Source: Bacilli bacterium (GTDB lineage Bacteria > Bacillota_I > Bacilli_A > RF39 > UBA660). Taken from it: 15,214 nucleotides of DNA. The notes below the pieces were generated by a model, which worked only from the letters and a program-made list of their open reading frames with translations, made no database searches and was not told the origin of the DNA. Shown here one piece after another: positions 1-7,692 of this stretch; the stretch's first letter is position 1, and every line of letters begins with the position of its first letter. The stretch spans positions 1-15,214 of the forward strand of contig JAQVXV010000015.1 in NCBI GenBank assembly GCA_028708945.1, read 5' to 3'. Made by a program: the position numbers and the translations under genes.

Positions 1-52
1 TAAACTTTACAATGAAGTTGAGACTTTAATTAAAAAAAGAATGCATAAATAA
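1..52 (+). CDS. 3' end of an upstream gene (partial, unidentified)
   Basis: An open frame runs in from the window edge and ends at TAA (50-52). Its last codons (from base 2) encode KLYNEVETLIKKRMHK, a charged, probably helical C-terminus. The stop codon overlaps the left arm of a good intrinsic terminator, the arrangement seen at most gene ends in this window, and this supports the frame being real. Sixteen residues are too few to name a family. Confidence 0.5.
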   Translation, partial: KLYNEVETLIKKRMHK

Positions 53-78
53 CCGATTCCTAAATAATCGGTTTTATT
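51..78 (+). terminator. Intrinsic terminator of the upstream gene
   Basis: An 8-bp perfect stem, AACCGATT (51-58) with AATCGGTT (66-73), has a 7-nt loop and is followed by a T-rich tail (72-78). The left arm starts inside the upstream gene's stop codon. Confidence 0.8.
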
Positions 79-96
79 ATGTAAATCAAAAATTAA

Positions 97-125
97 TTGA
101 AAATGATTTATAAGTATGATAGAAT
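97..125 (+). promoter_or_regulatory. Sigma-A promoter of yqeG-yqeH
   Basis: The -35 is TTGAAA (97-102) and the -10 is TAGAAT (120-125), with a 17-bp spacer and an extended -10 TGA (117-119). The predicted start is near 132, giving a leader of about 19 nt. A TTG at 97 could be read as an upstream start codon of the yqeG frame, but it is the -35 element itself. Confidence 0.7.
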
Positions 126-150
126 TATCTTATCTGTAGGAGGTATTACA

Positions 151-672
151 ATGGAGAATTATGTTCCAGATATATATCAAAAAAGCATCTATGAAATTAA
201 TTACCAAAAGCTTTTTGACATTGGTATTAAATGTCTATTATTTGATTTAGACAATACTTTAGTACCTTATAATATAAAAGAACCAAATGAAAAAATTAGT
301 GAATTATTCAATAATTTAAAAAATATGGGATTTAGAATTATTATATTTTCTAATAGTGGTAAAAAAAGATTGAAAATTTTCAAAGACTCTTTAGAAGTGG
401 ATTGTTGTGCAAGAGCTATGAAACCTTTTCCATCTAAATTTTTAACAGTATTAGACGAATATAAGTATAATATCAATGAGGTTGCAATCATAGGAGATCA
501 ATTATTAACTGATATTAAGGGTGGAAATAGAGTAGGAATAACTACTATATTTATAAATCCAATCAGTAAAAAAGATCATGTTCCTACTAAAATAAATAGA
601 TTTATTGAAGGGAAAATTATTAAAAAACTAAGTAAAAAGGATGTTTTTTATCGAGGAAAATATTATGACTAA
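151..672 (+). CDS. yqeG: YqeG family HAD-superfamily phosphatase
   Basis: This is a 173-aa cytosolic haloacid-dehalogenase-type phosphatase, essentially the length of Bacillus YqeG. All four HAD motifs are visible: I FDLDNTL (catalytic Asp32, Asp34), II FSNS (Ser67), III with Lys91 in AMKPFPSKF, and IV GDQLLTD (Asp116, Asp121). The invariant GDQLLTD block is characteristic of the YqeG/phosphatidylglycerophosphatase-like subfamily; the substrate is not certain in Firmicutes. The start at 151 is chosen because AGGAGGT (138-144) lies 6 nt upstream; the frame extends back to 97, but that overlaps the promoter. The gene ends by overlapping the yqeH start by 8 nt. yqeG-yqeH is a conserved Bacilli pair linked to ribosome assembly, so the two are very probably co-translated. 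Confidence 0.93.
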   Translation: MENYVPDIYQKSIYEINYQKLFDIGIKCLLFDLDNTLVPYNIKEPNEKISELFNNLKNMGFRIIIFSNSGKKRLKIFKDSLEVDCCARAMKPFPSKFLTVLDEYKYNINEVAIIGDQLLTDIKGGNRVGITTIFINPISKKDHVPTKINRFIEGKIIKKLSKKDVFYRGKYYD

Positions 673-1600
673 AAAATGTCTAGGATGTGGAGATTTAAGT
701 TCTAATGAATTAAACCTATGTGAAAGATGTTTTCGTTTAAAAAATTATGGTGAACTTAAAAAAGTGTCAATTGAAGAAGACGTTTTTAAAAAGTTCTTAG
801 ATGAAATAAAAAAGACAAATGACTTAGTTATTATGGTGGCAGATATTTTAAGTTTGCCTGAAAACTTTAACATTATTAATGAACTTAATAATCCAGTTTT
901 ATTAGTACTTACTAAAAAAGACTTATTACCAGTAACTATGAATGAATCAAAATTACTTAATAAAATTAAAGGTGATTTTGTTGATAAAGTTATAATTAGT
1001 AATAAAAATAACTATAATTATGATTTATTAATGTCTAAAATTAAAAAATATCAAACTAGCAAAAAAGTGTATGTTATAGGTAACACTAATGCAGGTAAAA
1101 GCTCGATGATAAATAAGCTAATCTATAATTATTCATTTAAAGAAAGCAGTATTTTAACATCATATTTACCATCTACGACATTAGACACAATTGAGATAGT
1201 TTTAAATGACAATCTAATGTTAATTGACACGCCAGGATTTATTAATGAAAATGCTATCGATATTTTTTTAAACAAAGACCAATTATTAAAAACAAACCCT
1301 AGAAAAATGATTAAACCTTTAATCTATCAAGTTAAGATAGATCAGACATTTAATATTGAAAATATATTAAAAATCAAGATTAAAGGTCAAACTGATATTG
1401 TTTTTTATATTTCTAATAGTCTTAAAATTGAAAGAATATATAAAGAATTAAAAGAAAAAAGTGTTAAAACTATAAATGTATCATCTAATAATGATTTAGT
1501 TATACCAGGGTTAGGATTTATAAAATTTAAAAAATCTGCGATTGCAGAAATATATGCTGATAATGATATTTTAATATACACAAGGGATTCTTTAATTTAA
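665..1600 (+). CDS. yqeH: Ribosome biogenesis GTPase YqeH
   Basis: This is a 311-aa circularly permuted GTPase needed for 30S subunit assembly in Bacilli. An N-terminal zinc finger is visible (CLGC at 5-8, CERC at 19-22). The G motifs come in permuted order: G4 TKKD (83-86), then G1 GNTNAGKSS (139-147), the G2 region LPSTT (168-172), and G3 DTPG (188-191). The C-terminal domain (about 200-311) is the RNA-binding half of the family. It is shorter than Bacillus YqeH (about 366 aa). The start at 665 has GAGG (653-656) upstream and gives the canonical MTKKCLGCG beginning; the frame opens earlier, at 641, without a better ribosome site. In Bacillus the gene is followed by aroE, yhbY, nadD and yqeK; here none of these follows. 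Confidence 0.95.
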   Translation: MTKKCLGCGDLSSNELNLCERCFRLKNYGELKKVSIEEDVFKKFLDEIKKTNDLVIMVADILSLPENFNIINELNNPVLLVLTKKDLLPVTMNESKLLNKIKGDFVDKVIISNKNNYNYDLLMSKIKKYQTSKKVYVIGNTNAGKSSMINKLIYNYSFKESSILTSYLPSTTLDTIEIVLNDNLMLIDTPGFINENAIDIFLNKDQLLKTNPRKMIKPLIYQVKIDQTFNIENILKIKIKGQTDIVFYISNSLKIERIYKELKEKSVKTINVSSNNDLVIPGLGFIKFKKSAIAEIYADNDILIYTRDSLI

Positions 1601-1616
1601 AAAACCCTTTTTTTTT
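1582..1616 (+). terminator. Weak intrinsic terminator of yqeG-yqeH
   Basis: AAGGG (1583-1587) pairs with CCCTT (1605-1609), with further imperfect pairing inward, followed by a long T run (1608-1616). The yqeH stop codon (1598-1600) is inside the hairpin. The stem is interrupted, so the terminator is probably leaky. Confidence 0.5.
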
Positions 1617-1626
1617 ACAAGATTTT

Positions 1627-1635
1627 TGTTATAAT
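1627..1635 (+). promoter_or_regulatory. Extended -10 promoter of the HerA-like gene
   Basis: TGT-TATAAT (TG 1627-1628, hexamer 1630-1635) is a consensus extended -10. A 17-bp spacer would put the -35 at 1607-1612, in the T run of the preceding terminator, with poor match to TTGACA. The predicted start near 1642 leaves a leader of about 11 nt. Confidence 0.5.
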
Positions 1636-1652
1636 TAGAATAGGTGATAAAT

Positions 1653-3434
1653 ATGTTAGGAAATATTATAGGTATAAACGAAAATGAAGTTCAAATAAAA
1701 TTAAATATTGATTTAAAAGAATTTAATAATTTAATTAATTTGTATGTCATTATGGAAGATGAATATCGCAAAACGATTGGAGAAATTGTAAATATTAAAG
1801 ATCAAATTGCGATGATTAATTTATTAGGTGAAATTAAAAACGACAAATTTGTCTTTGGGGTTATTAGTAAACCAGCTTTTAATGCAACTGTTAAGTTAGT
1901 ATCTAAAGAGAAAACTCCTTTAATTATAGGAGTAGAACAATATATTGAAAATAAGCATTTATATATTGGTAAAAGTGCTATCTATGAAGATGTTGATATT
2001 CATATTGATATAAACCAATTCTTTAGTAATCACTTTGCAATTTTTGGTTCTACTGGTAGTGGTAAATCATGTAGTGTTGCAAGAATATTTCAAAATTTGT
2101 TTGCAAAAGATAGAGTAATGGCTTATAAATCCAGCATTTTTATCTTTGATGCATATGGAGAATACCAATCAGCGTTCTCACAATTACATACTAAATCTCC
2201 TGAAATAAGTATGAAAACATATACAACTAATCTTAAGACAACTGATAGTGAAATAGTTAGAATTCCTGTTTGGTTACTTGGTATAGATGATCTTGCTCTA
2301 TTATTAGGAGCAGAAAGTCATAATCAAATTCCAATAATAGAAAAGATGCTTAAATTAGTAACTGTATTTGGTAGAGATGAAGAATTAGTTATCAAACATA
2401 AAAATGATATTGTTGCAAGATCAATATTAGATATTTTAGCATCTGGAAAATCACCAACGCAAATAAGAGATCAAATATTTTCAATATTATCATTTTATAA
2501 AACAAAAGAATTAAATCTAGATACTCCAGTTTATCAACCGGGATATACAAGAGCTTTAAAACAGTGTTTATTGATAGATAATAGTGGAAAAATAAGAGAA
2601 ATGGAATTGGTTACTAATTTTATGGAATCATTTTTAGACGATACTTTAGAATTACAATTACCAGATGGTTCTTTTAAATATACATTAGAAGATTTAGAAA
2701 AGGCCTTAGATTTCGCCTTAATTTCAGAAGGAATATTAAATAGTGAAAAAGTATATGATGACACTAATATTCTTAAAGTTAGATTACATGGACTAGTAAA
2801 TAGTGAACAAAGTATTTTCTTTGATTATCCTGAATATATAACTAAAGAAGCATATATTAAAAAATTAATGCTTCAACCTAATTTAAAGAAAGCCCAAATT
2901 ATTAATTTTAATATAAATTATGTAGATGATCGATTTGCAAAAAATTTAACTAAAATATATTCAAAAATGTTATTTGATTTTACAAAAGAGTTAGAAAATA
3001 GAGCATCTTTTCCAATTCATATTGTATTAGAAGAAGCACACCGTTATGTTCAAAATGATAACGATGCTCAATTATTAGGGTATAACATATTTGATCGTAT
3101 TACTAAAGAGGGACGTAAATACGGAATTATTCTCGGATTAATTACTCAAAGACCTAGCGAGTTATCCCAAACGGCTCTATCACAATGTAATAATTTCTTA
3201 ATTTTTAAAATGTTACATCCTGTTGATATTGATTTTATCCGTCAAATGGTTCCTAATATAACAAGTGAAATTTTAAGAAAACTAAAAATATTGCCTCCAG
3301 GTACTTGTGTTGCTTTTGGACTAGCATTTAAAGTGCCAGTAATTATTAAACTAGAAATGCCAAATCCAGCACCTTCTAGTAGTAGTTGCGATATAAGTAA
3401 TATATGGTTTGTTGCTAATAAAACAAGTATTTAA
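1653..3434 (+). CDS. HerA-like hexameric ATPase (DUF87 / HAS-barrel)
   Basis: This is a 593-aa P-loop ATPase of the HerA/FtsK superfamily, a class of ring-forming DNA translocases. An N-terminal beta-rich segment (about 1-90) resembles the HAS-barrel. Walker A is GSTGSGKS (132-139); Walker B lies in the strand IVLEEAHRY (457-465) with Glu460/Glu461; a sensor-like TQRPSEL starts at about 498. The C-terminus has the HerA-type LPPGTCVAFG stretch before a basic-hydrophobic strand. The start at 1653 fits AGGTG (1642-1646); the frame could start with GTG at 1644, but that is the SD itself. Archaeal HerA works with the nuclease NurA in end resection, and bacterial relatives often pair with nucleases or SIR2 proteins in defence. 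No such partner is adjacent: the gene is monocistronic between yqeH and convergent glmS. Family assignment is firm; the cellular role is not. Confidence 0.85.
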   Translation: MLGNIIGINENEVQIKLNIDLKEFNNLINLYVIMEDEYRKTIGEIVNIKDQIAMINLLGEIKNDKFVFGVISKPAFNATVKLVSKEKTPLIIGVEQYIENKHLYIGKSAIYEDVDIHIDINQFFSNHFAIFGSTGSGKSCSVARIFQNLFAKDRVMAYKSSIFIFDAYGEYQSAFSQLHTKSPEISMKTYTTNLKTTDSEIVRIPVWLLGIDDLALLLGAESHNQIPIIEKMLKLVTVFGRDEELVIKHKNDIVARSILDILASGKSPTQIRDQIFSILSFYKTKELNLDTPVYQPGYTRALKQCLLIDNSGKIREMELVTNFMESFLDDTLELQLPDGSFKYTLEDLEKALDFALISEGILNSEKVYDDTNILKVRLHGLVNSEQSIFFDYPEYITKEAYIKKLMLQPNLKKAQIINFNINYVDDRFAKNLTKIYSKMLFDFTKELENRASFPIHIVLEEAHRYVQNDNDAQLLGYNIFDRITKEGRKYGIILGLITQRPSELSQTALSQCNNFLIFKMLHPVDIDFIRQMVPNITSEILRKLKILPPGTCVAFGLAFKVPVIIKLEMPNPAPSSSSCDISNIWFVANKTSI

Positions 3435-3446
3435 CTTGTTTTATTA
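3420..3446 (+). terminator. Terminator of the HerA-like gene
   Basis: A 9-bp perfect stem, AAAACAAGT (3420-3428) with ACTTGTTTT (3434-3442), has a 5-nt loop followed by TTTTATTAT. The stop codon TAA (3432-3434) sits in the loop and first base of the right arm. Confidence 0.8.
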
Positions 3447-3457
3447 TCTGATAATCA

Positions 3458-3493
3458 ATAAAAAAATAAGTAATTTTATAACTACTTATTTTT
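3458..3493 (-). terminator. Terminator of glmS
   Basis: Read on the minus strand, an 11-bp perfect stem, AAAAATAAGTA (3493-3483) with TACTTATTTTT (3472-3462), has a 10-nt loop and is followed by T residues. It starts 5 nt after the glmS stop codon. The A/T flanks on both sides mean it may also work for plus-strand transcripts escaping the HerA-like gene. Confidence 0.8.
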
Positions 3494-3497
3494 AATT

Positions 3498-5306
3498 TTA
3501 TTCAACAGTGACTGACTTTGCTAAATTTCTTGGTTTATCAATATCGCATCCTTTTAATTTAGCAGTTTCAAAGGCAATTAATTGTAATGGAATAATTGCT
3601 AAAATAGTTTGTAATAACGGGCTTGTTTGAGGAATAATTATTTTAGTATCCGCAAAATCCAATTCATTGTTTAAGTTAGAAGTAGTTAAATAAATAATGT
3701 AAGCACCTCTAGCTTTTACTTCTTTAATATTACTAATTGTTTTTGAAAAAACATTTTTATCAGTTGCAATAGCAATAATAGGGGTATTTTTTTGAATTAA
3801 AGAAATTGTCCCATGTTTTAATTCTCCAGCAGCATAAGCTTCAGAATGAATATAGGCGATTTCTTTTAATTTTAAACTACCTTCCATTGCAATCGGATAA
3901 TCGATTTTTCTACCAATAAAGAAAATATCTTTTTCCTTATAAATTTTTTTAGCAATTTTACTATAATCTTCATTTAATACTTCTTTTATTAATTTTGGTA
4001 ACTTATAAATTTGATTGAAAATATCTTCAATTTGATTATCATTAATTAAGTTATTAATATAACCAAGATTTAGGGCGATAAGTGAAAACATCGCTATCTG
4101 CGCTAAATAAGCTTTTGTAGTTGCTACTGCTATTTCATATCCAGCTTTTATATATAATACCTCTTTAGCTTCTCTTGCTATAGAAGATCCAACCACATTT
4201 ACAATTGCTAAAGTATCGATATTATTTTCTTTAGCAATCCTTAAAGAAGATAATGTATCAGCAGTTTCACCAGATTGTGACACTAAAATAACTAAATTTT
4301 TAGAGTTGCTAAATAGAGTTTTATATCTATATTCACTAGCAATTTCAACATTAACAGGTATTTTTGCATAATCTTCAATCAATGTTTTACCAATTAATCC
4401 AGCATGATATGCACTACCACAAGCAACAATATCAATATTCTCGTATTTCTTTAAATCTGGCATCTTGTCAATTAAAGAAGATATCCCATTTTCAATATAA
4501 GGAAACATCGTATCTTTGATAACCTTATCTTCTTCATGTATCTCTTTTAACATAAAGTGACTGTAACCATCTTTTATAGATGAATTTATACTTCCTTCAA
4601 AGATAGAAACTTTCTTTTGAATTGGTTCTAATCGACTATTATAAATAAAATAATTATCTTTTTTTAATTCGATTATTTCGTCATTATCAATTAGAATATA
4701 TTTATTTGTATGATTTAATATAGCAGGTACATCAGATGCTATATAATATCCATTATTGCTAAGTGCTAAAATTAAAGGACTGTCTTTTCTAATAGCATAA
4801 ATAGTATCTGGTTCATCATCTGAAATAATTGAAAAGGCATAACTACCTTTAATTAAATTTACAAGTTTAGATAAAACTTTTTTTAAATCTTTCTTTTCGT
4901 TATATAATTTATCAATTAAAGCACATACTACTTCAGTATCCGTATCCGATTTAAATTTATAACCAAATTCTTTTAATAATTTTTTTAATTCCTCATAATT
5001 TTCAATAATACCATTATGCACTAAAGTAATTTTACCAACTTTATGTGGATGGGAATTTACAATACTAGGTTCACCATGCGTAGCCCACCTTGTATGTCCC
5101 ATACCAATAGTTACATCCTCATTAAAATTTATTTTTTTCTCTAAGGCTTCAATTTTACCTTTTTCTTTAATAATTTTTACCGTTTTATTTTTAACATAGG
5201 CTATCCCTGCTGAATCATAACCACGATATTCTAATATTTTTAAACTGTTTATTAAATTTCTTAAAGTATTTTTATCTTTACCAATGTAGCCAACAATACC
5301 ACACAT
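3498..5306 (-). CDS. glmS: Glutamine--fructose-6-phosphate aminotransferase (isomerizing) GlmS
   Basis: This cytosolic enzyme makes glucosamine-6-phosphate from fructose-6-phosphate and glutamine, the first step toward UDP-GlcNAc, peptidoglycan and wall polymers. The 602-aa length matches the family (about 600). The N-terminal class II glutaminase domain begins with MCGIVGYIG, so Cys2 becomes the N-terminal nucleophile after Met removal; GHTRWATHGEP, NSHPH and VHNGIIENY follow. Two SIS sugar-isomerase domains follow, with ACGSAYHAG and SQSGETADT, and the C-terminus is the family signature DKPRNLAKSVTVE. The start at 5306 is fixed by the need for Cys at position 2, with AAAGGAAG (5321-5314) as ribosome site; the frame extends 6 codons further upstream. 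It is the only minus-strand protein gene in the window, and it is controlled by the ribozyme in its leader. Confidence 0.98.
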   Translation of the reverse strand: MCGIVGYIGKDKNTLRNLINSLKILEYRGYDSAGIAYVKNKTVKIIKEKGKIEALEKKINFNEDVTIGMGHTRWATHGEPSIVNSHPHKVGKITLVHNGIIENYEELKKLLKEFGYKFKSDTDTEVVCALIDKLYNEKKDLKKVLSKLVNLIKGSYAFSIISDDEPDTIYAIRKDSPLILALSNNGYYIASDVPAILNHTNKYILIDNDEIIELKKDNYFIYNSRLEPIQKKVSIFEGSINSSIKDGYSHFMLKEIHEEDKVIKDTMFPYIENGISSLIDKMPDLKKYENIDIVACGSAYHAGLIGKTLIEDYAKIPVNVEIASEYRYKTLFSNSKNLVILVSQSGETADTLSSLRIAKENNIDTLAIVNVVGSSIAREAKEVLYIKAGYEIAVATTKAYLAQIAMFSLIALNLGYINNLINDNQIEDIFNQIYKLPKLIKEVLNEDYSKIAKKIYKEKDIFFIGRKIDYPIAMEGSLKLKEIAYIHSEAYAAGELKHGTISLIQKNTPIIAIATDKNVFSKTISNIKEVKARGAYIIYLTTSNLNNELDFADTKIIIPQTSPLLQTILAIIPLQLIAFETAKLKGCDIDKPRNLAKSVTVE

Positions 5307-5336
5307 AAATTCACTTCCTTTCACTATGAAAAAATG

Positions 5337-5466
5337 TATGATATATTTTTTGTTTTAATCTTTATTTTAATCTTTAAATATATCTTTCGACTTACATAGC
5401 CGTAACAGCATCCGCCGAATATTTCGATAACTGTTATCCTCGTCAACCTATAGGTCCAGGCGCTAA
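5337..5466 (-). ncRNA. glmS ribozyme / riboswitch (GlcN6P-activated self-cleaving RNA)
   Basis: The minus-strand leader of glmS carries the conserved core of the glmS ribozyme. The cleavage site is A|GCGCC, between 5464 and 5463. GTTGACGAGGAT follows (the GACGAGG core is 5444-5438), then TTATCGAA (5430-5423) and TTCGGCGGATGC (5419-5408). A P3-type stem pairs TAACAG (5436-5431) with CTGTTA (5408-5403). A P4-like 9-bp stem, GATATATTT (5384-5376) with AAATATATC (5348-5340), encloses a 27-nt A/U loop. In this family, glucosamine-6-phosphate acts as cofactor for cleavage, and the new 5'-OH end makes the glmS mRNA unstable, giving product feedback on glmS. Position directly upstream of glmS confirms the assignment; the exact 3' boundary is approximate. 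Confidence 0.93.
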
Positions 5467-5503
5467 ATTAATAGATACAACCTTCCGCTATTAACTTTAT
5501 TAC

Positions 5504-5532
5504 ATTATATAAAAAAAAACTTCTTTTGACAA
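5504..5532 (-). promoter_or_regulatory. Sigma-A promoter of glmS
   Basis: On the minus strand, -35 TTGTCA (5532-5527) and -10 TATAAT (5509-5504) are separated by 17 bp, mostly a T tract. Transcription should start near 5497, about 33 nt before the ribozyme cleavage site. That short pre-cleavage segment can fold through TTAATAG (5495-5489) and CTATTAA (5474-5468). Confidence 0.8.
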
Positions 5533-5555
5533 TAGAGTTATGTAAACCACTAAAT

Positions 5556-5584
5556 TTGCATTCTTTTTTAAAACATGTTAGTAT
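5556..5584 (+). promoter_or_regulatory. Sigma-A promoter of the 192-aa unknown gene
   Basis: The -35 is TTGCAT (5556-5561) and the -10 is TAGTAT (5579-5584), with a 17-bp spacer and an extended TGT (5576-5578). It is divergent from the glmS promoter, with only about 23 bp between the two -35 elements. Predicted start near 5591; leader about 17 nt. Confidence 0.6.
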
Positions 5585-5607
5585 ATAGCCAATTAAGGGG
5601 GATATAT

Positions 5608-6186
5608 ATGAAAGAAAGAACATATGAAATGGAAAAAAAACAAAGATTAAGACATCAAAGAGATAAAGTCGCAGAAAACATCATTAGAGAAAACAATACT
5701 AAAGGATCATTATATACACCATTGTCTTTAGAAGAACTTATGAATGGTTCAAAACAAAGAGTAAAAGTTATAATGAAAGATGCTAAGAAAACAATATTAA
5801 AAACAGATTGTGATCTTCATATTCATAATGTAGAATTATTTAAACATGGTAGTTTAGGTAGTGACGCTGATATCTGGAGATTAAGTGATTTAGTAGATGA
5901 ACTTTTTAGAAATTCTAAAGATCATCTTAAAACATTAAAGACAATCAAGAAATACATAAACAAAAACATAAGATCAAAAAATTATAAATATGCTGCTTTA
6001 GTAGATAGTTTATTAGATGGTGTGGCAGAATTAGATTATCAATTAAACGAATACAGAGAAGATACTTTAATGAAAGAAAACTATTATGCAGAACCATTCG
6101 CTTATGAGACTAGAGATTTAGACTTTTCAATTGAAACAGGGGTTCGTACATTAGTATTAGACAAAAAAAATAATATAAAAGCCTAA
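5608..6186 (+). CDS. Conserved-looking protein of unknown family (192 aa)
   Basis: I do not recognise a family. The protein is 192 aa, very hydrophilic and probably mostly helical, with no signal peptide or membrane segment, so it should be cytosolic. The first 30 residues are strongly basic and Arg/Lys-rich (MKERTYEMEKKQRLRHQRDK). The middle has LHIHNVELFKHG with a His cluster (about 71-81) and a long helical stretch (about 85-160) with two LVD segments; the end is more acidic and aromatic. The start at 5608 is supported by AAGGGGG (5595-5601); the frame extends upstream to 5575, through the promoter. It has its own promoter and a strong terminator, so it is a single-gene unit, just ahead of miaB. 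The well-formed signals make it a real gene; its function is open. Confidence 0.85.
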   Translation: MKERTYEMEKKQRLRHQRDKVAENIIRENNTKGSLYTPLSLEELMNGSKQRVKVIMKDAKKTILKTDCDLHIHNVELFKHGSLGSDADIWRLSDLVDELFRNSKDHLKTLKTIKKYINKNIRSKNYKYAALVDSLLDGVAELDYQLNEYREDTLMKENYYAEPFAYETRDLDFSIETGVRTLVLDKKNNIKA

Positions 6187-6197
6187 GGCTTTTTTTA
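6177..6197 (+). terminator. Terminator of the 192-aa gene
   Basis: A 7-bp perfect stem, AAAAGCC (6177-6183) with GGCTTTT (6187-6193), is closed by a 3-nt loop that is exactly the stop codon TAA (6184-6186), followed by a T run to 6196. Confidence 0.88.
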
Positions 6198-6226
6198 TTG
6201 CCATTCAAAGTTAATTATGTTATTAT
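6198..6226 (+). promoter_or_regulatory. Sigma-A promoter of miaB
   Basis: TTGCCA (6198-6203), a 17-bp spacer and TATTAT (6221-6226) with extended TGT (6218-6220). It starts right after the previous terminator's T run. The predicted start near 6233 lies within the SD AAGGTG (6231-6236), so the leader is about 10 nt or slightly longer. Confidence 0.75.
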
Positions 6227-6242
6227 TTAAAAGGTGATTGAG

Positions 6243-7655
6243 ATGTTAAGACCAAATTTAAAAGATGCAAAAATAAGAACGAAAGATCTTGTTTTAAAAG
6301 AAAATTATAAATTAGATAAAGAATATATTTCACTCGGGCAAAATATGACATATCATATTAAAACTTACGGTTGTCAGATGAATGAACACGATACAGAAAA
6401 CATTAAAGCGATTTTAGAACAAATGGGATTTAAAGAAGAAAAAATAATGGAAAATGCTGATTTTATCTTACTTAATACCTGTGCTATAAGAGAAAATGCT
6501 CATAATAAAGTATTTGGAATGTTAGGCCGAATTAAACATTTAAGAGAGTCTAAACCAAATATAATTGTCGGTATGTGTGGTTGTATGCCCCAACAAGAAG
6601 TAGTAGTTGAAAGAATAATTAAAAAATACAAATGGATGGATATAATCTTTGGAACCCATAATATTTATGAATTACCTAAACTATTAAATAAAAGTTTAGC
6701 AGAAAAAAAACAAGTTCTTGAAGTAATGAGTTGTGAAGGAAACATTGTTGAAGGTATTCCTGCTAAAAGAGATAGTAACTATAAAGCTTGGGTTAATATA
6801 ATGTATGGGTGTGATAAGTTCTGTACTTATTGTATAGTTCCTTATACGAGAGGAAAACAAAGAAGTAGAGCTTTAGAAGATATTGTTAAAGAAGTAATTG
6901 AACTTAAAGAAAATAACTATAAAGAAGTAACACTCCTTGGACAAAATGTAAATGCTTATGGTAAAGATTTAAACGAAGATTATAATATGGCTAATTTATT
7001 AGAAGAGGTTGCTAAAACAAATATCGAAAGAATCAGATTTGTTACTAGTCATCCTTGGGATTTTAATGATGATATGATAGAAGTTATTAAAAAGTACAAA
7101 AACGTTATGCCTTATATTCATCTACCACTTCAAAGTGGATCTAATAAAATCTTAAAATTAATGGGTAGAAGATATAGTAAAGAAGATTATTTAACACTGT
7201 TTAATAAATTAAAAGAAGCCGTTCCCAATTGTTCGATAACAACAGATATTATTGTCGGTTTTCCGGGTGAAGAAGAAGTAGATTTTGAAGATACTTTAGA
7301 ATTAGTAAATAAGTGCAAATTTGATTCAGCATTCACCTTTATATTCTCAGCAAGAGAAGGGACACCAGCAGCTAAAATGGAAGATAGTATTCCTTTAGAA
7401 GAAAAAGAAAGACGATTATATTTATTGAACGATTTAATAAACAAATATTCAAAAGAAGCTAATGGTAAATACTTAAATAAAAAAGTACCGGTTTTATTAG
7501 AATCTGTCAGTGAAAAAGATAAAAACAAATTAATGGGTTATACAGATACAATGAAATTAGTAAATGTTAAAACTGATTTATCTAATTTAGGAAAAATAAT
7601 CGATGTTAAAATAACTAATGTTAAAACATGGAGTATGGATGGAGAAGAATGTTAA
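6243..7655 (+). CDS. miaB: tRNA-2-methylthio-N6-dimethylallyladenosine synthase MiaB
   Basis: This is a 470-aa radical-SAM methylthiotransferase that adds the 2-methylthio group to i6A37 of tRNAs reading UNN codons. The N-terminal UPF0004 domain carries the three Cys for the auxiliary [4Fe-4S] cluster (Cys44 in KTYGCQMNEHD, Cys80 in NTCAIRENA, Cys114 in CGCMPQQ). The radical-SAM cluster is CDKFCTYC (Cys190, 194, 197). Downstream are LGQNVNAYG, the family block PYIHLPLQSGSNK and TDIIVGFPGE, then a C-terminal TRAM-like domain (about 405-465). The start at 6243 is preferred because AAGGTG (6231-6236) is 6 nt upstream; a GTG at 6234 would lie in the SD. In Bacillus subtilis the order is miaB-ricA-cotE; here cotE follows directly, with no ricA. 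Confidence 0.97.
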   Translation: MLRPNLKDAKIRTKDLVLKENYKLDKEYISLGQNMTYHIKTYGCQMNEHDTENIKAILEQMGFKEEKIMENADFILLNTCAIRENAHNKVFGMLGRIKHLRESKPNIIVGMCGCMPQQEVVVERIIKKYKWMDIIFGTHNIYELPKLLNKSLAEKKQVLEVMSCEGNIVEGIPAKRDSNYKAWVNIMYGCDKFCTYCIVPYTRGKQRSRALEDIVKEVIELKENNYKEVTLLGQNVNAYGKDLNEDYNMANLLEEVAKTNIERIRFVTSHPWDFNDDMIEVIKKYKNVMPYIHLPLQSGSNKILKLMGRRYSKEDYLTLFNKLKEAVPNCSITTDIIVGFPGEEEVDFEDTLELVNKCKFDSAFTFIFSAREGTPAAKMEDSIPLEEKERRLYLLNDLINKYSKEANGKYLNKKVPVLLESVSEKDKNKLMGYTDTMKLVNVKTDLSNLGKIIDVKITNVKTWSMDGEEC

Positions 7656-7672
7656 AATATACATTCTTTTTG
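7645..7672 (+). terminator. Terminator of miaB
   Basis: An 8-bp stem, AAGAATGT (7645-7652) with ACATTCTT (7661-7668), has an 8-nt loop that begins with the stop codon TAA (7653-7655), and a T run at 7667-7671. Confidence 0.75.
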
Positions 7673-7692
7673 TCTACTTTTTAATTAAAATG

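Noticed and set aside
97..150. Upstream start for yqeG adding 18 residues
   Set aside because: The added segment coincides with the -35 and -10 elements, and AGGAGGT is placed for the ATG at 151.
2534..2764. Antisense open frame within the HerA-like gene
   Set aside because: No SD or family features; fully inside a well-supported gene, as expected by chance in AT-rich DNA.
1653..5306. HerA-based defence island
   Set aside because: Flanking genes are yqeH and glmS; there is no nuclease, SIR2, DUF4297, methylase or toxin nearby.
5575..5607. Start of the 192-aa protein at 5575
   Set aside because: This overlaps the predicted -10 (5579-5584), and the strong SD lies between it and the ATG at 5608.
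7187..7528. Antisense open frame of 113 codons within miaB
   Set aside because: It lies opposite conserved MiaB coding sequence and has no recognisable domain or start signal.
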